From: a virus
IMG/VR virus record: IMGVR_UViG_3300042566_001512
Coordinates: 62,001 to 126,000 of that record
Direction: 5' to 3' (one strand)
DNA length: 64,000 nt
How positions within the stretch are numbered: position 1 is the stretch's first letter; each line of letters starts with the position of its first letter. The notes below the pieces were generated by a model that had not been told where the DNA came from, did not search any database, and saw only the letters and a program-made list of their open reading frames with translations. Below are positions 49,492 to 58,755 of this stretch, in pieces. The translations under genes were made by a program, and so were the position numbers.

Positions 49492-50805
49492 TTACCAGCC
49501 GGCATAGTTAGGGATACTTTTGCCGTAACTCAGTAAAGCGGCGCAGAGCCGTTTTTGCTTATTGTACTCAACGGGATCTATTTTGTTTACTGTGAAGTTT
49601 TTTTCTTGATCAACAGATCCTTTGTGTTTGTCTCTGTCGAACTTTACAACCGCAAAATAAAAACCTTTTTCTAAATAAATATTTGGGCTAAATTTAATGC
49701 CTTCTTGTTTGTGTATTTCGATATATAATTCAAAAGTAGGAGAAGGTAAACTGCCGGATACTGACTCGTATGTTATTTTCGAAACAAATAGTTTACCTAT
49801 TTTTCTAGGAACATATTCCGCTGTTTCTTTGTTGTAGTACACTAACCAATGTTCTTGACTTCTCTGTGAATCGAACACTAGCTTTTCGTTTGGAAACAAG
49901 CAGTGGTTAAAAGACATTTCGCAAATGTCGTAACCTCCCCTAAATCCTGTTTTATCTAAAGTATTTTGTTTTGTTCCGGAAATCAAATCGTCCTCTGCTC
50001 TGGCGTAGCCTATCAGACATCCGATTATATTTGGTGATACTGTAATTCTGGCAGTGGTGTTATTTTCATTTTGCGCTGCAGAACGAGGCATCATTGGTAT
50101 GAATTTATCTGGAGTTTGTTTGTCTATATGTAGCATATAGTCCTGACCCAGTTCCTGGGAGCTTACTATTTTACTATTAGACTGAACTTCTTTAGACTGT
50201 AGACTAAACCATTTGTAAAAATCATCTCTATCTGCATCTGGCAACTGCTCCTGCGATTGAGTGGGGTGCTCTAACCCGAATTGATAACTTTCTTGAGAGA
50301 CGCTAGTAGTTGGTTTTTGTTTATAACTATACATTATCTTCTGTTTCCAAGTTGTGGGAACTTCGTTTAGAGTTATGTCAACTACTTGTACCGTATCCCA
50401 CATTTGCAAGAATTTATCTAGCGAATAAACTACTGGCAGCCCAAACTGTGCAGAAGTCACGTCGTATACGGTGTCACCTACCAGCACCACAACGTGACCG
50501 CCCCTGTTGGATAACTTATTTCCGTTATTAATGAATTGCTTTTTTACTTTACCGTGAAAATCGTTCGACGTTGGAAAGTTTTCAACTAGCTTCTTAAAAT
50601 GTAATTTAGACGAGTTACCCATAGCGTTGTCGCTTAGGTATTTTCCGTACAGAAGTTTATATTCTATTTTAAGTTGTTTTAATTTCTCTGTTAAAAGAAT
50701 ACTGGCAGCAGCGCAATATCCAAGACCGGAGTTTTTGACAAAGCGCTCGTCGTTTTTCTTTAGCGAAAAAATTAAATTTGTAATAGTTGTTTTATGGTTT
50801 CTCAT
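49492..50805 (-). CDS. Papain/transglutaminase-fold protein with unknown C-terminal domain (437 aa)
   Basis: Residues 1-130 carry a Cys-His-Asp triad in the order of a papain or transglutaminase fold: Cys31 in GLGYCAAASILL, His104 in NRGGHVVVLVGD and Asp115 in VYDVTSAQF. No signal peptide. A spacer rich in Gln/Ser (about 165-215) leads to a C-terminal region of over 200 residues with beta-like strands (GYDICEMSFNHCLF, YVPRKIGKLFVSKITYES) that I do not recognise. It stands alone on the minus strand between two plus-strand operons. Could be a host-directed protease, deamidase or acyltransferase effector. Confidence 0.55.
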   Translation of the reverse strand: MRNHKTTITNLIFSLKKNDERFVKNSGLGYCAAASILLTEKLKQLKIEYKLLYGKYLSDNAMGNSSKLHFKKLVENFPTSNDFHGKVKKQFINNGNKLSNRGGHVVVLVGDTVYDVTSAQFGLPVVYSLDKFLQMWDTVQVVDITLNEVPTTWKQKIMYSYKQKPTTSVSQESYQFGLEHPTQSQEQLPDADRDDFYKWFSLQSKEVQSNSKIVSSQELGQDYMLHIDKQTPDKFIPMMPRSAAQNENNTTARITVSPNIIGCLIGYARAEDDLISGTKQNTLDKTGFRGGYDICEMSFNHCLFPNEKLVFDSQRSQEHWLVYYNKETAEYVPRKIGKLFVSKITYESVSGSLPSPTFELYIEIHKQEGIKFSPNIYLEKGFYFAVVKFDRDKHKGSVDQEKNFTVNKIDPVEYNKQKRLCAALLSYGKSIPNYAGW

Positions 50806-50868
50806 TTGCTTTCTCTTACTCTTTTGTAAAAAAGATTATTCATAGGATTCCAAAGAATAAAGTCTATT

Positions 50869-51591
50869 GTGGGTGAAGTTAATATATATTTGAAAACAAG
50901 CTCAGATATAATCAAAAGGAATAAAGTGTACAAAACTAACGAACACGAATCGCCGAATACCCAAGAAAACGGACAGGTTTGCAGGGTGCTGATAAAAGAA
51001 GGAAGTTCAATCTCACAAGATCGTTATTTTGGAAAATGGCCAAGCCAAGCAAACGGAAAACCGGTAGATGCCAATGTCGTATTTAACGCAAAATGGTCAG
51101 GCGATCACTGGGAGTGCACCCGTTATGGCTTTGGCCAAATAAAAGGAGGGATGGATAGTTATGGCAACGGAGCCATTTACTGCTATGGATTAGAGAGCGT
51201 TCGGATTATTGAAAATACACAAACTACACTACCGTCTAAACACGATAAACATGCTCCGGTAGTGAACTACATATACACCCTAAAAGAAGTAACAGAATTA
51301 CTCCTAAGGGATAATCCGGCTCTCATCATAAGCAACGAAGGGGTAGTGCAAAGTAGCCACGTAACGGATCAGGAACTCCTTAGTGTACCCGGTATACAGG
51401 AAACCAAATGGAGGTTCATAAGAGAGACCAAAGAATGGATTCCTGTTTTTAAATATTGCTCAGAGCAGCCATGGCGAGATTTCTTTGATTGTGAACCTTA
51501 TGTAGATCCGTATCAAAAATATGATTGCGACGGACAAGAAAGATCCCTGCTTTGGATCACCCCAAAAGGATTTCCTAGAGATCAATCCTGA
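50869..51591 (+). CDS. Unknown protein (240 aa)
   Basis: GTG start. Divergent from the papain-fold gene, with 63 bases between starts. Several Trp/Gly-rich blocks (YFGKWPSQANGKPV, SGDHWECTRYGFGQIKG), suggesting a beta-rich fold. No domain recognised. Possibly a companion of the divergent gene. Confidence 0.45.
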   Translation: MGEVNIYLKTSSDIIKRNKVYKTNEHESPNTQENGQVCRVLIKEGSSISQDRYFGKWPSQANGKPVDANVVFNAKWSGDHWECTRYGFGQIKGGMDSYGNGAIYCYGLESVRIIENTQTTLPSKHDKHAPVVNYIYTLKEVTELLLRDNPALIISNEGVVQSSHVTDQELLSVPGIQETKWRFIRETKEWIPVFKYCSEQPWRDFFDCEPYVDPYQKYDCDGQERSLLWITPKGFPRDQS

Positions 51592-51630
51592 TTTTGAAAT
51601 TATTTAAATTTTTAAACACGATAAACAGCC

Positions 51631-52128
51631 ATGAACTTTATTAAAAGAATGCTTATTTCTTTCCTTAACAAAGAGATCGAAGCAATTAAAGAAGATTATC
51701 TCAATTCTTCGCTGTCTGTTAAAATTAGAGAACGAGACCATAATAAAGAAGTAGAAAAGCAGGCCACTCAGCGATCTATCATGATTGACGAAATTGGTCA
51801 AAAGGTCATTTACTGCAGCAACGAATGGGAGGATCCTCTATTTGGTACAATCGTGGGAGTCACTGAGTTAGAGTCGTATTGCCAGCAAATGTACATCGTT
51901 GAAAACGCGCTAACTAAAACTCATCACCGTTGTTTTTATCGCACTTTACTCACCGCTGACGAAAAGATGGTTGATGCGGTTCTCAAGCTCAATCCGTTTG
52001 AGAGGTGGAACATGGGATTTAAAAACTACCTAAGAAGCAATCTCTGGTCTAAGAGCTATCCTCCACATTCGGAGATTACTGATCCGCATATTCTAAAACA
52101 AATGCTAAAAGAAGTTCATTTTATTTAA
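51631..52128 (+). CDS. Unknown protein (165 aa)
   Basis: Coiled-coil-like N-terminus (KEIEAIKEDYLNSSLSVKIRERDHNKEVEKQ), then a more globular part with Cys/Trp/His. No known motif. Confidence 0.5.
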   Translation: MNFIKRMLISFLNKEIEAIKEDYLNSSLSVKIRERDHNKEVEKQATQRSIMIDEIGQKVIYCSNEWEDPLFGTIVGVTELESYCQQMYIVENALTKTHHRCFYRTLLTADEKMVDAVLKLNPFERWNMGFKNYLRSNLWSKSYPPHSEITDPHILKQMLKEVHFI

Positions 52129-52166
52129 TCTCGTATATCTGGTTCTCAATTAAAAACATTTTTATA

Positions 52167-52204
52167 AATAGATAGGTGGTGGCAAACGCCACCACCTATC
52201 TATT
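52167..52204 (+). terminator. Terminator
   Basis: AATAGATAGGTGGTGGC-AAAC-GCCACCACCTATCTATT, then ATTTTTTATTATT. It stops readthrough ahead of the helicase-capsid group. Confidence 0.8.
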
Positions 52205-52313
52205 ATTTTTTATTATTAAGATTAATTTACCAGAGTTCTGTATTATGTGCCAAAATCAGACCAACAGAGTCTGGTTCTACCGTATTTAAACAAATTAAAC
52301 AGGAACTTCGCCC

Positions 52314-53852
52314 ATGGATGACAGACTCATACTGGTAAAGTGCGTTACATTGCTGTACAGAGAAAGTCTTATACCAGAGAAGACAGAAAATAGCTCAGAT
52401 CTTGTGCGCACTATACTGGAGGAGATTAAGTTACCGGAATATAACTTATCTATAAACCACGACAGAGATCTTCTTTCTTCTTTGAAGGACACAGCTCTGT
52501 ACATGTGCGCTAATCCGGTGGACTATATCTACGAAAAAGAAGAACTGCTTCAGAGACTTAAAGTAAACTGCTCTACAGATATCAAGATATACGAAGCCCT
52601 AGAGCAGGGAATTAAGAAGGACATGGATGAGGGCAGTTTAAAAAGAACTATTTTAAATATACGCAAATACATCAATGACGTATTTAGAGAAAACGAAATA
52701 GTAAAGATAGTAAAAGACGCTTCAGTCTCTGTTAACTTTAACAGGGACAAGATAAAGAGCATGCGTACTTTTGTTAGTGACCTTTGCTCTCGTCTAGAGC
52801 CGTATCAGATAGAGGCCAATAGAACGGACCCGGCCATCGTTTCATCGGTGGACGTAGGCGATACCGGCTCCTTGTCGAATGTGTTTAACGAAATCAAGGA
52901 AATGGCGGATTCCTCTGGTTTATTGGTTACTGGTTGGCAGGGTCTAAATGAAATGCTGCAGGGCGGAATTAGGCCCGGCGAGCAGATAGTATTGCCTGCC
53001 CTTCAGCACAAGTACAAGACGGGCTTTACGCTTTCTTTGTTTAAACAGCTATGCATTTACAATAAACCCAAATTAAGAGACCCTAAGAAGAAACCTTGCT
53101 TAATTAGAATTTCTTTTGAGGACTCTCTTGCAAACAACCTACAGTTTCTTTACAATAACCTACACTTCAATGAAACTGGGCGGTTGGCCGATATAAAGAA
53201 CACCAGCATTGGCGCCATGGCTTCTTACGTTAGAGAAAAGCTCAGCGTAAATGGCTGGTCAATTAAGATGCTTCGGGTCAACGCAAGCGAGTGGACGTAT
53301 AAAGACTTGCATAATTACATCCTAGAGCTCGAAGCCGAAGGATACGAGATACATGCTTGCATAGTAGACTATCTTCCTATGATGCCAACCACCGGATGCG
53401 AAGAAGGCCCTGCTGGTCATTCACTAAGAGATCTTTATAGAAGAACACGAAACTTTTTCTCCGCAAGACGCATTGCTCTTATAACCCCTCACCAGCTATC
53501 CACGGACGCAAAACAGCTCATCAGAGACGGAAGACAAGACTTTGTCAAACTTCTTCCTGGCATGGGATACTACGCAGGTAGTAAACAAATAGATCAAGAA
53601 GTCGATGTGGAAGTGTTTCTGCATATTGAGAAATTTAACAATATGTCGTTCCTTACATTGCAAAGAGGAAAACACCGTGGACTCGAAGCGCTGGAAGAAA
53701 CAGCAAAATACATGGTTCTGCCATTTCCAAAGGTTGGTCCTATACCTGATGATCTTGGTAAACCAGCAATACATTCACGAAAGTTAGGCGGTGGACCGGT
53801 GGGCTCAGGAGAAGAGACCCCGTTTTTCATGTTCGATGACTCCGCTAAATAA
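52314..53852 (+). CDS. DnaB-like replicative helicase with degenerate Walker A (512 aa)
   Basis: RecA-fold helicase of the DnaB/Twinkle type. An N-terminal helical region (1-195) precedes a DnaB-like linker and motor: GLLVTGWQGLNEMLQGGIRPGEQIVL (202-227), P-loop ALQHKYKTG (229-237), ISFEDSLANN (about 266-275), Walker B-like IVDYLPMM (350-357), and a Gln finger region ITPHQL (about 392-397). The P-loop keeps Lys-Thr but lacks the usual GxxxxGKT glycines. It unwinds DNA at the fork. It lies immediately before the capsid cluster. Confidence 0.75.
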   Translation: MDDRLILVKCVTLLYRESLIPEKTENSSDLVRTILEEIKLPEYNLSINHDRDLLSSLKDTALYMCANPVDYIYEKEELLQRLKVNCSTDIKIYEALEQGIKKDMDEGSLKRTILNIRKYINDVFRENEIVKIVKDASVSVNFNRDKIKSMRTFVSDLCSRLEPYQIEANRTDPAIVSSVDVGDTGSLSNVFNEIKEMADSSGLLVTGWQGLNEMLQGGIRPGEQIVLPALQHKYKTGFTLSLFKQLCIYNKPKLRDPKKKPCLIRISFEDSLANNLQFLYNNLHFNETGRLADIKNTSIGAMASYVREKLSVNGWSIKMLRVNASEWTYKDLHNYILELEAEGYEIHACIVDYLPMMPTTGCEEGPAGHSLRDLYRRTRNFFSARRIALITPHQLSTDAKQLIRDGRQDFVKLLPGMGYYAGSKQIDQEVDVEVFLHIEKFNNMSFLTLQRGKHRGLEALEETAKYMVLPFPKVGPIPDDLGKPAIHSRKLGGGPVGSGEETPFFMFDDSAK

Positions 53853-53992
53853 GTCAGTTTGGTTCAATATCGCAGAGGAAAGCTATTATTTGTATGATAG
53901 CCGGTTCCTAAAAACTATACCGTTATGGGGCTGAGATATTATGTAGTTGTTATAAACGATAGTTCTTCTCTATTATAGAGAAAGGTTAATGT

Positions 53993-54538
53993 ATGAGTCA
54001 CTCGAGAGACAAGTTTGTATTATTTGTGCCGCACTGGATAGCCAGGATACTGGATCGTGAAAAAATAAGTTATACAAAGTTGCTGAATCTGAGCCAGCTC
54101 AGAAGTCACTTATCCGTAGAGGATATAAGTATACTTTATTGGCTAAATATTAACCATCCTTTATTCTCTGGGTCAGATGGCCAAGAATATGGCGACATGA
54201 TGTTGTCCAGAGTGTGGAAAAGAATAGAAGACAGAGAGTACGTTATAAATAAAATAGTTCCTATGGAAATCATCGCCAAGGACGCTATTGCCTCTCGACT
54301 TCGCACGGTTAATGAATCTAGCACTGACCAGCCAGCATTTAAGATAAATGTGGTGAGCGAAGTGGACATCGTAATAGTAGTAACTGTGTTTCCTGGAGGA
54401 GATTCTAATAATTTAACAGCGCTGAGTTCCGAATTGCTGAAACTATTGTATGCACATACTGGATATGATGATATGGCGCGCAGTCATTTGTTTAAAGGCT
54501 ACATTGAGCGATTAGCCTTGGCTAACAATGCGCTATAA
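53993..54538 (+). CDS. Unknown protein upstream of the capsid gene (181 aa)
   Basis: AGAGAAAGGTTAATGT site. Helical, with a Val/Ile-rich strand near 120-135 (VVSEVDIVIVVTVFPGGDSNN). The position between helicase and capsid genes makes a head-assembly or structural role likely. No match known to me. Confidence 0.5.
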   Translation: MSHSRDKFVLFVPHWIARILDREKISYTKLLNLSQLRSHLSVEDISILYWLNINHPLFSGSDGQEYGDMMLSRVWKRIEDREYVINKIVPMEIIAKDAIASRLRTVNESSTDQPAFKINVVSEVDIVIVVTVFPGGDSNNLTALSSELLKLLYAHTGYDDMARSHLFKGYIERLALANNAL

Positions 54539-54608
54539 ATGTGTATTTTTCTTTTTCGTTTGTCAATAGTCCCCAACCGTTTTTAATTTTTAATAGAAGG
54601 ATAAAGTC

Positions 54609-56804
54609 ATGAATTTCCGTGATATGCTGTCTAGCAAGCCTCAAGAGCAGTCTCCACTTAGTATCATTATTAGTGCGCTGCGTAACGACCTAAGCAACGT
54701 CCCAGGCCGGCAAGTCGTCCCCGAGCAAGTCGCCTCTTCGATGATCTCGATGGAGAGCATGAGCTTCTCGGTTCAAAACGAAGCCCAAGCCGCTTTCGAC
54801 ACGCTCAAGACTATCCAGCGCAGTGTTGCCCAAGCAGCCGGCCTGGGTAACCTCAGCGTTTCTCAAGAGCAAGCCTCTAACCTGGCTGCCGTTTACGCCA
54901 CCAACCCTCGCGCATACGCCGGCTCCAAGCTTCGTGTAGGCGCCGATGCAATGCGTTCGATGGCTGACACCTTCACCACTGTGTCCATCAGCAGTGAAGG
55001 TTCGGCTCCCGTCGTTAGCATGGAGGCATACGACAACAAAGCCAACGACAACATCGCCGCTTTCTCGTACGCATACAACATGCAAGCCGCTCGCCAAGAC
55101 GAAGCAGGTGAGCTGTTCTTCCCGACCATCGTCCAAACCCCTGACATGGCCGGCCTTTCGATCGCCACCCGACTATTTAACGTTCAGGACGATGCCAAAC
55201 GAAACATCAATGGCTCGCTGACCAACTTTAACCGTACCAACATTCTAAAGGCAGTTGTTGACGCAACCGTTCTTCGCAACGACCAGACCGAAATCGTTCC
55301 GGTTGTTCGCACTGGCGGCGGTGCCTCTGACACTACCGCATATTTCGTTAACTCTGCCGACGTTGCTCCCTATGCTCGTATAGTTGACAACACCTCGGTT
55401 ACCACCGCTCCTCTGGCTGTCGGTAAGAGCTTCTCGCTTCTGGGCGTTTCCCAGCGCGATGCACTGATCGCTAACGGCGCCCTGGATTACACCGACTCGA
55501 TCGACACCGCTAGACTGAGCGCAGTCTACATCAAGATCGCCGCTGGCGCTGACCCCGTCGCCGTTCCTGCTGCGGTTATTCGCGTGGACGTTTCGGATCT
55601 CGCAACCAGCGATTTCGAGTACACCATTCAGGGTAACACCCGTAAGCTGAACCTGAACTTCTCGACCAAGTCGATCAAGATCTCGTCGGCCACCACTAAC
55701 ACCGCTGGCGCCGTACCTGCACAATTCACCGCCCTGGGCACTAACGTTGCTCGTCTGGGCCTGTCGATGTTTGGCTCGATCGTGCAAGATCTGGGCGATA
55801 CCGAACTTACCGCTGGCGCCATCGCCGTGGCTAAGGTCTCTAACGCCGCTGGCCAGGTCCTGGATCTGACTACTGGCACTGGTGCTACTGTGGCTGGCGT
55901 GTTTGCTGGTGCCACCGTTATCGGCTACGATCTGAAGTCCTACTTCAGCAACACCAACAAGCGTCAGCGCGGCCAGCTTCTGGATACCCAAGAAGTTCGT
56001 CAACTGTACAACATTCCTCTGCTGCCCCCGATTTCTGTTCTGCGTCCCCTGAGCGAGTCGGAGTCCAACGATGCTGCAATGCTGAACGGCCTGGTCACCA
56101 CCACCCGCATTCGTTGCAGTAACTCGGCAGTTACCGCTCTTCTGGCTGCTCGACAGTCCCTGAAGAATTACGTTAACGCCGCTGACAGCTACACCCAAGC
56201 CCCTGATGCTTTCGGCATTGGTCGCCACATTGTCAACGCCGCTTACGAAGAAGACTCGGTCGACGTTGCTGCTCTGATTGACAGCATCAAAACCAGCGAT
56301 CGCGTGGAAGACCTGCGTGCCCTGCTGATCAACAAGATCCGCGACATGGCAGCCACCCTCTACGTCAAGTCTTCGTATAAGGCTGCTTCTGACGCAATGC
56401 ATGACGGTGCCGATGTCAAACCCACCGTGATCATTGTCACCACTACCTACATCGCTACCTACCTGAACCTGGTTGGCGACACCCGTATGCTGGGCGACCT
56501 GTTCGACGTTAAGCTGGCTATCACTCTCGACAGCCGCATGGAAGGCAAGCTGATCTTCAGCTTTGGCCAGGAAGCGGCACTCAATAGCGGTGTTCCTAAC
56601 CCGCTGCACTTCGGCATGATGGGCTATCGCCCTGAACTGACCGTCATGATGCCCGTTACCCGCGGTGGCTCCACCAGCATGGAACTGACTGTTCAACCGT
56701 CGTTCCGTCACGTGGTGAACTGCCCCATCATGGGCTATCTGGAGATCTCTAACATCGACGCAGTCGTCGCATCCAAGGTCGCCATCAATACTAACGCCGT
56801 TTAA
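54609..56804 (+). CDS. Major capsid protein (731 aa)
   Basis: AGAAGGATAAAGTC precedes the ATG. The N-terminal 40-50 residues form a helical leader ending in SSMISMESM (SME at 47-49); a second site, VVSMEAYDN (SME at 137-139), also fits the S/A-x-E prohead protease rule. The remaining Ala/Thr/Val/Gly-rich beta sheets are compatible with the HK97-type capsid fold of large phages, including an Ala- and Asp-rich middle and a Gly/Phe-containing end. Codon use is heavily G/C at third positions with almost no ATA, unlike most neighbours, as for a very highly expressed gene. The capsid call is by size, position, composition and motifs. Confidence 0.8.
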   Translation: MNFRDMLSSKPQEQSPLSIIISALRNDLSNVPGRQVVPEQVASSMISMESMSFSVQNEAQAAFDTLKTIQRSVAQAAGLGNLSVSQEQASNLAAVYATNPRAYAGSKLRVGADAMRSMADTFTTVSISSEGSAPVVSMEAYDNKANDNIAAFSYAYNMQAARQDEAGELFFPTIVQTPDMAGLSIATRLFNVQDDAKRNINGSLTNFNRTNILKAVVDATVLRNDQTEIVPVVRTGGGASDTTAYFVNSADVAPYARIVDNTSVTTAPLAVGKSFSLLGVSQRDALIANGALDYTDSIDTARLSAVYIKIAAGADPVAVPAAVIRVDVSDLATSDFEYTIQGNTRKLNLNFSTKSIKISSATTNTAGAVPAQFTALGTNVARLGLSMFGSIVQDLGDTELTAGAIAVAKVSNAAGQVLDLTTGTGATVAGVFAGATVIGYDLKSYFSNTNKRQRGQLLDTQEVRQLYNIPLLPPISVLRPLSESESNDAAMLNGLVTTTRIRCSNSAVTALLAARQSLKNYVNAADSYTQAPDAFGIGRHIVNAAYEEDSVDVAALIDSIKTSDRVEDLRALLINKIRDMAATLYVKSSYKAASDAMHDGADVKPTVIIVTTTYIATYLNLVGDTRMLGDLFDVKLAITLDSRMEGKLIFSFGQEAALNSGVPNPLHFGMMGYRPELTVMMPVTRGGSTSMELTVQPSFRHVVNCPIMGYLEISNIDAVVASKVAINTNAV

Positions 56805-56859
56805 ACGCAGCGTTAAATCGACATGGGCGGGTGCTTAAGTCACCCATCTAATCGGTTGA

Positions 56860-56893
56860 ATAAATCCCGGGAGACTTGTCTCCCGGGATTTAT
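56860..56893. terminator. Terminator after the capsid gene
   Basis: ATAAATCCCGGGAGA-CTTG-TCTCCCGGGATTTAT, followed by G (TATG). It probably ends the capsid message. Confidence 0.8.
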
Positions 56894-56976
56894 GATGTCG
56901 TATATTAATATACACGCCGAACATTTTGTAGTTAAAACATTAGTTTGTTATCTTTGTTAAATAAAATTTTAAACCC

Positions 56977-57201
56977 ATGGAAAACCTAAACGTAACAATT
57001 TACTTGCTTGCAATGTTAATAGTTTCTTCTTTCGGTGCCAACGAGTACAGAAATAAACCGCATGACTACGGTGGAAGAGTAGAGCTGTTTGCGTGGTGCC
57101 TAGTTGCCAGTATACCTTACTTGAATGTATTGCTTGCTTTGGCATGTACTCTGTTTATTGTAAGTACTTTTATATTAAATCTGATAAGAGACTATAGATA
57201 A
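56977..57201 (+). CDS. Small membrane protein (74 aa)
   Basis: Two membrane helices (about 5-22, VTIYLLAMLIVSSFGANE; about 40-66, LVASIPYLNVLLALACTLFIVSTFIL) with a polar loop between (YRNKPHDYGGRVE). Not recognised. No clear ribosome binding site (AAACCC). Confidence 0.5.
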   Translation: MENLNVTIYLLAMLIVSSFGANEYRNKPHDYGGRVELFAWCLVASIPYLNVLLALACTLFIVSTFILNLIRDYR

Positions 57202-57230
57202 AATGGAATTTAAAGAGTTTTTAATATAAA

Positions 57231-57270
57231 CAGCATAAATGCCACGGAGAACACCGTGGCATTTATGCTG
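57231..57270. terminator. CATA/TATG-type hairpin
   Basis: CAGCATAAATGCCACGG / CCGTGGCATTTATGCTG with a 6-base loop. Confidence 0.8.
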
Positions 57271-57294
57271 AATATTTTCTATTTATTTTTAGTC

Positions 57295-57303
57295 ACATAT
57301 CAC
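57295..57303 (+). promoter_or_regulatory. Phage promoter box
   Basis: TTAGTCACATATCACTACACTG (core ACATATCAC), 25 bases after the hairpin and 30 before the next ATG. Confidence 0.55.
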
Positions 57304-57332
57304 TACACTGTATCAATAAAAAAGGGGTGACA

Positions 57333-58718
57333 ATGATTGATAAAGAAGTAGTTCCTCCGCTTTACGATAAAAAGAACATCAGAATAAGTTTGCATGTAGA
57401 AAATCCACATACCTACTTTGGAGTTCCGCACAACACGTCTAGTTCAATAGAGTTAATATCTCAGATGAACGAGTGCGACTATAAAGAAGAAATATACTAC
57501 ATGAATTATAGTCACAGACCAGTAACTATAATAAACAGAAACGGTCTAGCGGTTACGGTTCAGGAAAAAACCAGCCTGGCTACACGAGACGTTATAATTC
57601 GTAAAGTAATACATTTCAATAACTATAGTCTAAAATCTGCAATCTCTGCAATACAAATAAACACAGAGATAGACGACGTAGAGCTACTCGAGGTGAGAAA
57701 TGCTTTCCTTAATCTGGATAATCCCAGCACAAGAAAAGCTAGCGTTTTGATAGATTACAGGATATGCTCAGAATCCATCAAGAGCAAAGGCAATACGATA
57801 TATCACTATCAGACAGATTTATTGCTAACCTATAACGGTAACCTTACACACGCTGACCATCCGTATTGTGCACGGTTTTTAAATATAGGTGCTTTTGGTA
57901 TAACTAATTATTATCCAAAACAAAAAGAACTGAACTTTAAAATCAGATATGTCAATCATGACAGAAACGCCCAGCCTTTGTACATGAACATACTGGGTAA
58001 GATACACCTTATAAAGCCGCAAAAGGACTCTCCTGTAAGAAACATGAGGGTAAAGGACTCGTCTGGAAAATGGACTGATCGGACTTTTCATAATTACATA
58101 CAGCTGTTTTACAATTCAGAAAGCGACCCAGACATAATAGAGCCCACTGGCGTTACCCACGTAAAGTATAGTCTAGAGGAAGCTAAGCTAAAGTTTGGTT
58201 TGTACGATTCTTATTCTGAAGCCAGCAATAGCAAAACAACAGACTCTCTGAGAAAAGAAGAACTAATTAAACTTTCTCATGAGTTAGAGGTAATGAGACA
58301 CAGTAATTCGTTGGAGAGGCTTCAGGAAGAATCTAAACTAGAATCGATAAAGAACGATAATGCATTAAAAAAGCAAGAACTGGACAGACAATCTCTAGAA
58401 CTTAAATCCAAGCAAACTCAGCTGGAAACCGATCTATTGTCTTTAGATAATCAAAAGAGAATATTGGATATGTCAAGAAAACAAATGGAGGACTCTTTAG
58501 ATAGAGACAACAAGCGTTTTGACGAGACAATCAGAAGGATGAGGGCCGAGCACGAAGAATCGTTAAGGAACGAGGCTCAGCGCGCAAAGGAAATTTACGA
58601 GTCCAGATCGCAGGCAAGAAAAGATGCAGTGGACTTTATTAAATTTATACCGACGACCATTATAGGTATAGGTGCGATAGCTGCCCTTTATTTGAAAATG
58701 AGGGAAAAGAAAGCTTAG
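57333..58718 (+). CDS. Probable membrane-anchored coiled-coil protein (461 aa)
   Basis: ATG 57333 with AAGGGG 6 bases upstream is preferred over GTG 57327. Residues 1-300 are globular, beta-rich and unrecognised. Residues about 305-425 form a long coiled coil (HELEVMRHSNSLERLQEESKLES...), followed at 440-457 by a membrane helix (TTIIGIGAIAALYLKM) and a short Lys/Glu tail. A tail-anchored protein next to the polymerase beta and capsid genes could organise membrane-attached or virion assemblies. No homology known to me. Confidence 0.55.
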   Translation: MIDKEVVPPLYDKKNIRISLHVENPHTYFGVPHNTSSSIELISQMNECDYKEEIYYMNYSHRPVTIINRNGLAVTVQEKTSLATRDVIIRKVIHFNNYSLKSAISAIQINTEIDDVELLEVRNAFLNLDNPSTRKASVLIDYRICSESIKSKGNTIYHYQTDLLLTYNGNLTHADHPYCARFLNIGAFGITNYYPKQKELNFKIRYVNHDRNAQPLYMNILGKIHLIKPQKDSPVRNMRVKDSSGKWTDRTFHNYIQLFYNSESDPDIIEPTGVTHVKYSLEEAKLKFGLYDSYSEASNSKTTDSLRKEELIKLSHELEVMRHSNSLERLQEESKLESIKNDNALKKQELDRQSLELKSKQTQLETDLLSLDNQKRILDMSRKQMEDSLDRDNKRFDETIRRMRAEHEESLRNEAQRAKEIYESRSQARKDAVDFIKFIPTTIIGIGAIAALYLKMREKKA

Positions 58719-58755
58719 TACCGCCTATGAACTGTACCAAATACAAGGAATTTTA

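Noticed and set aside
55245-56711. Long open frame of 488 codons on the minus strand opposite the capsid gene
   Set aside because: It mirrors the capsid gene's G/C-rich third positions, has low-complexity Val/Gly/Asn/Gln composition, and no ribosome site or promoter box. It is a shadow frame.
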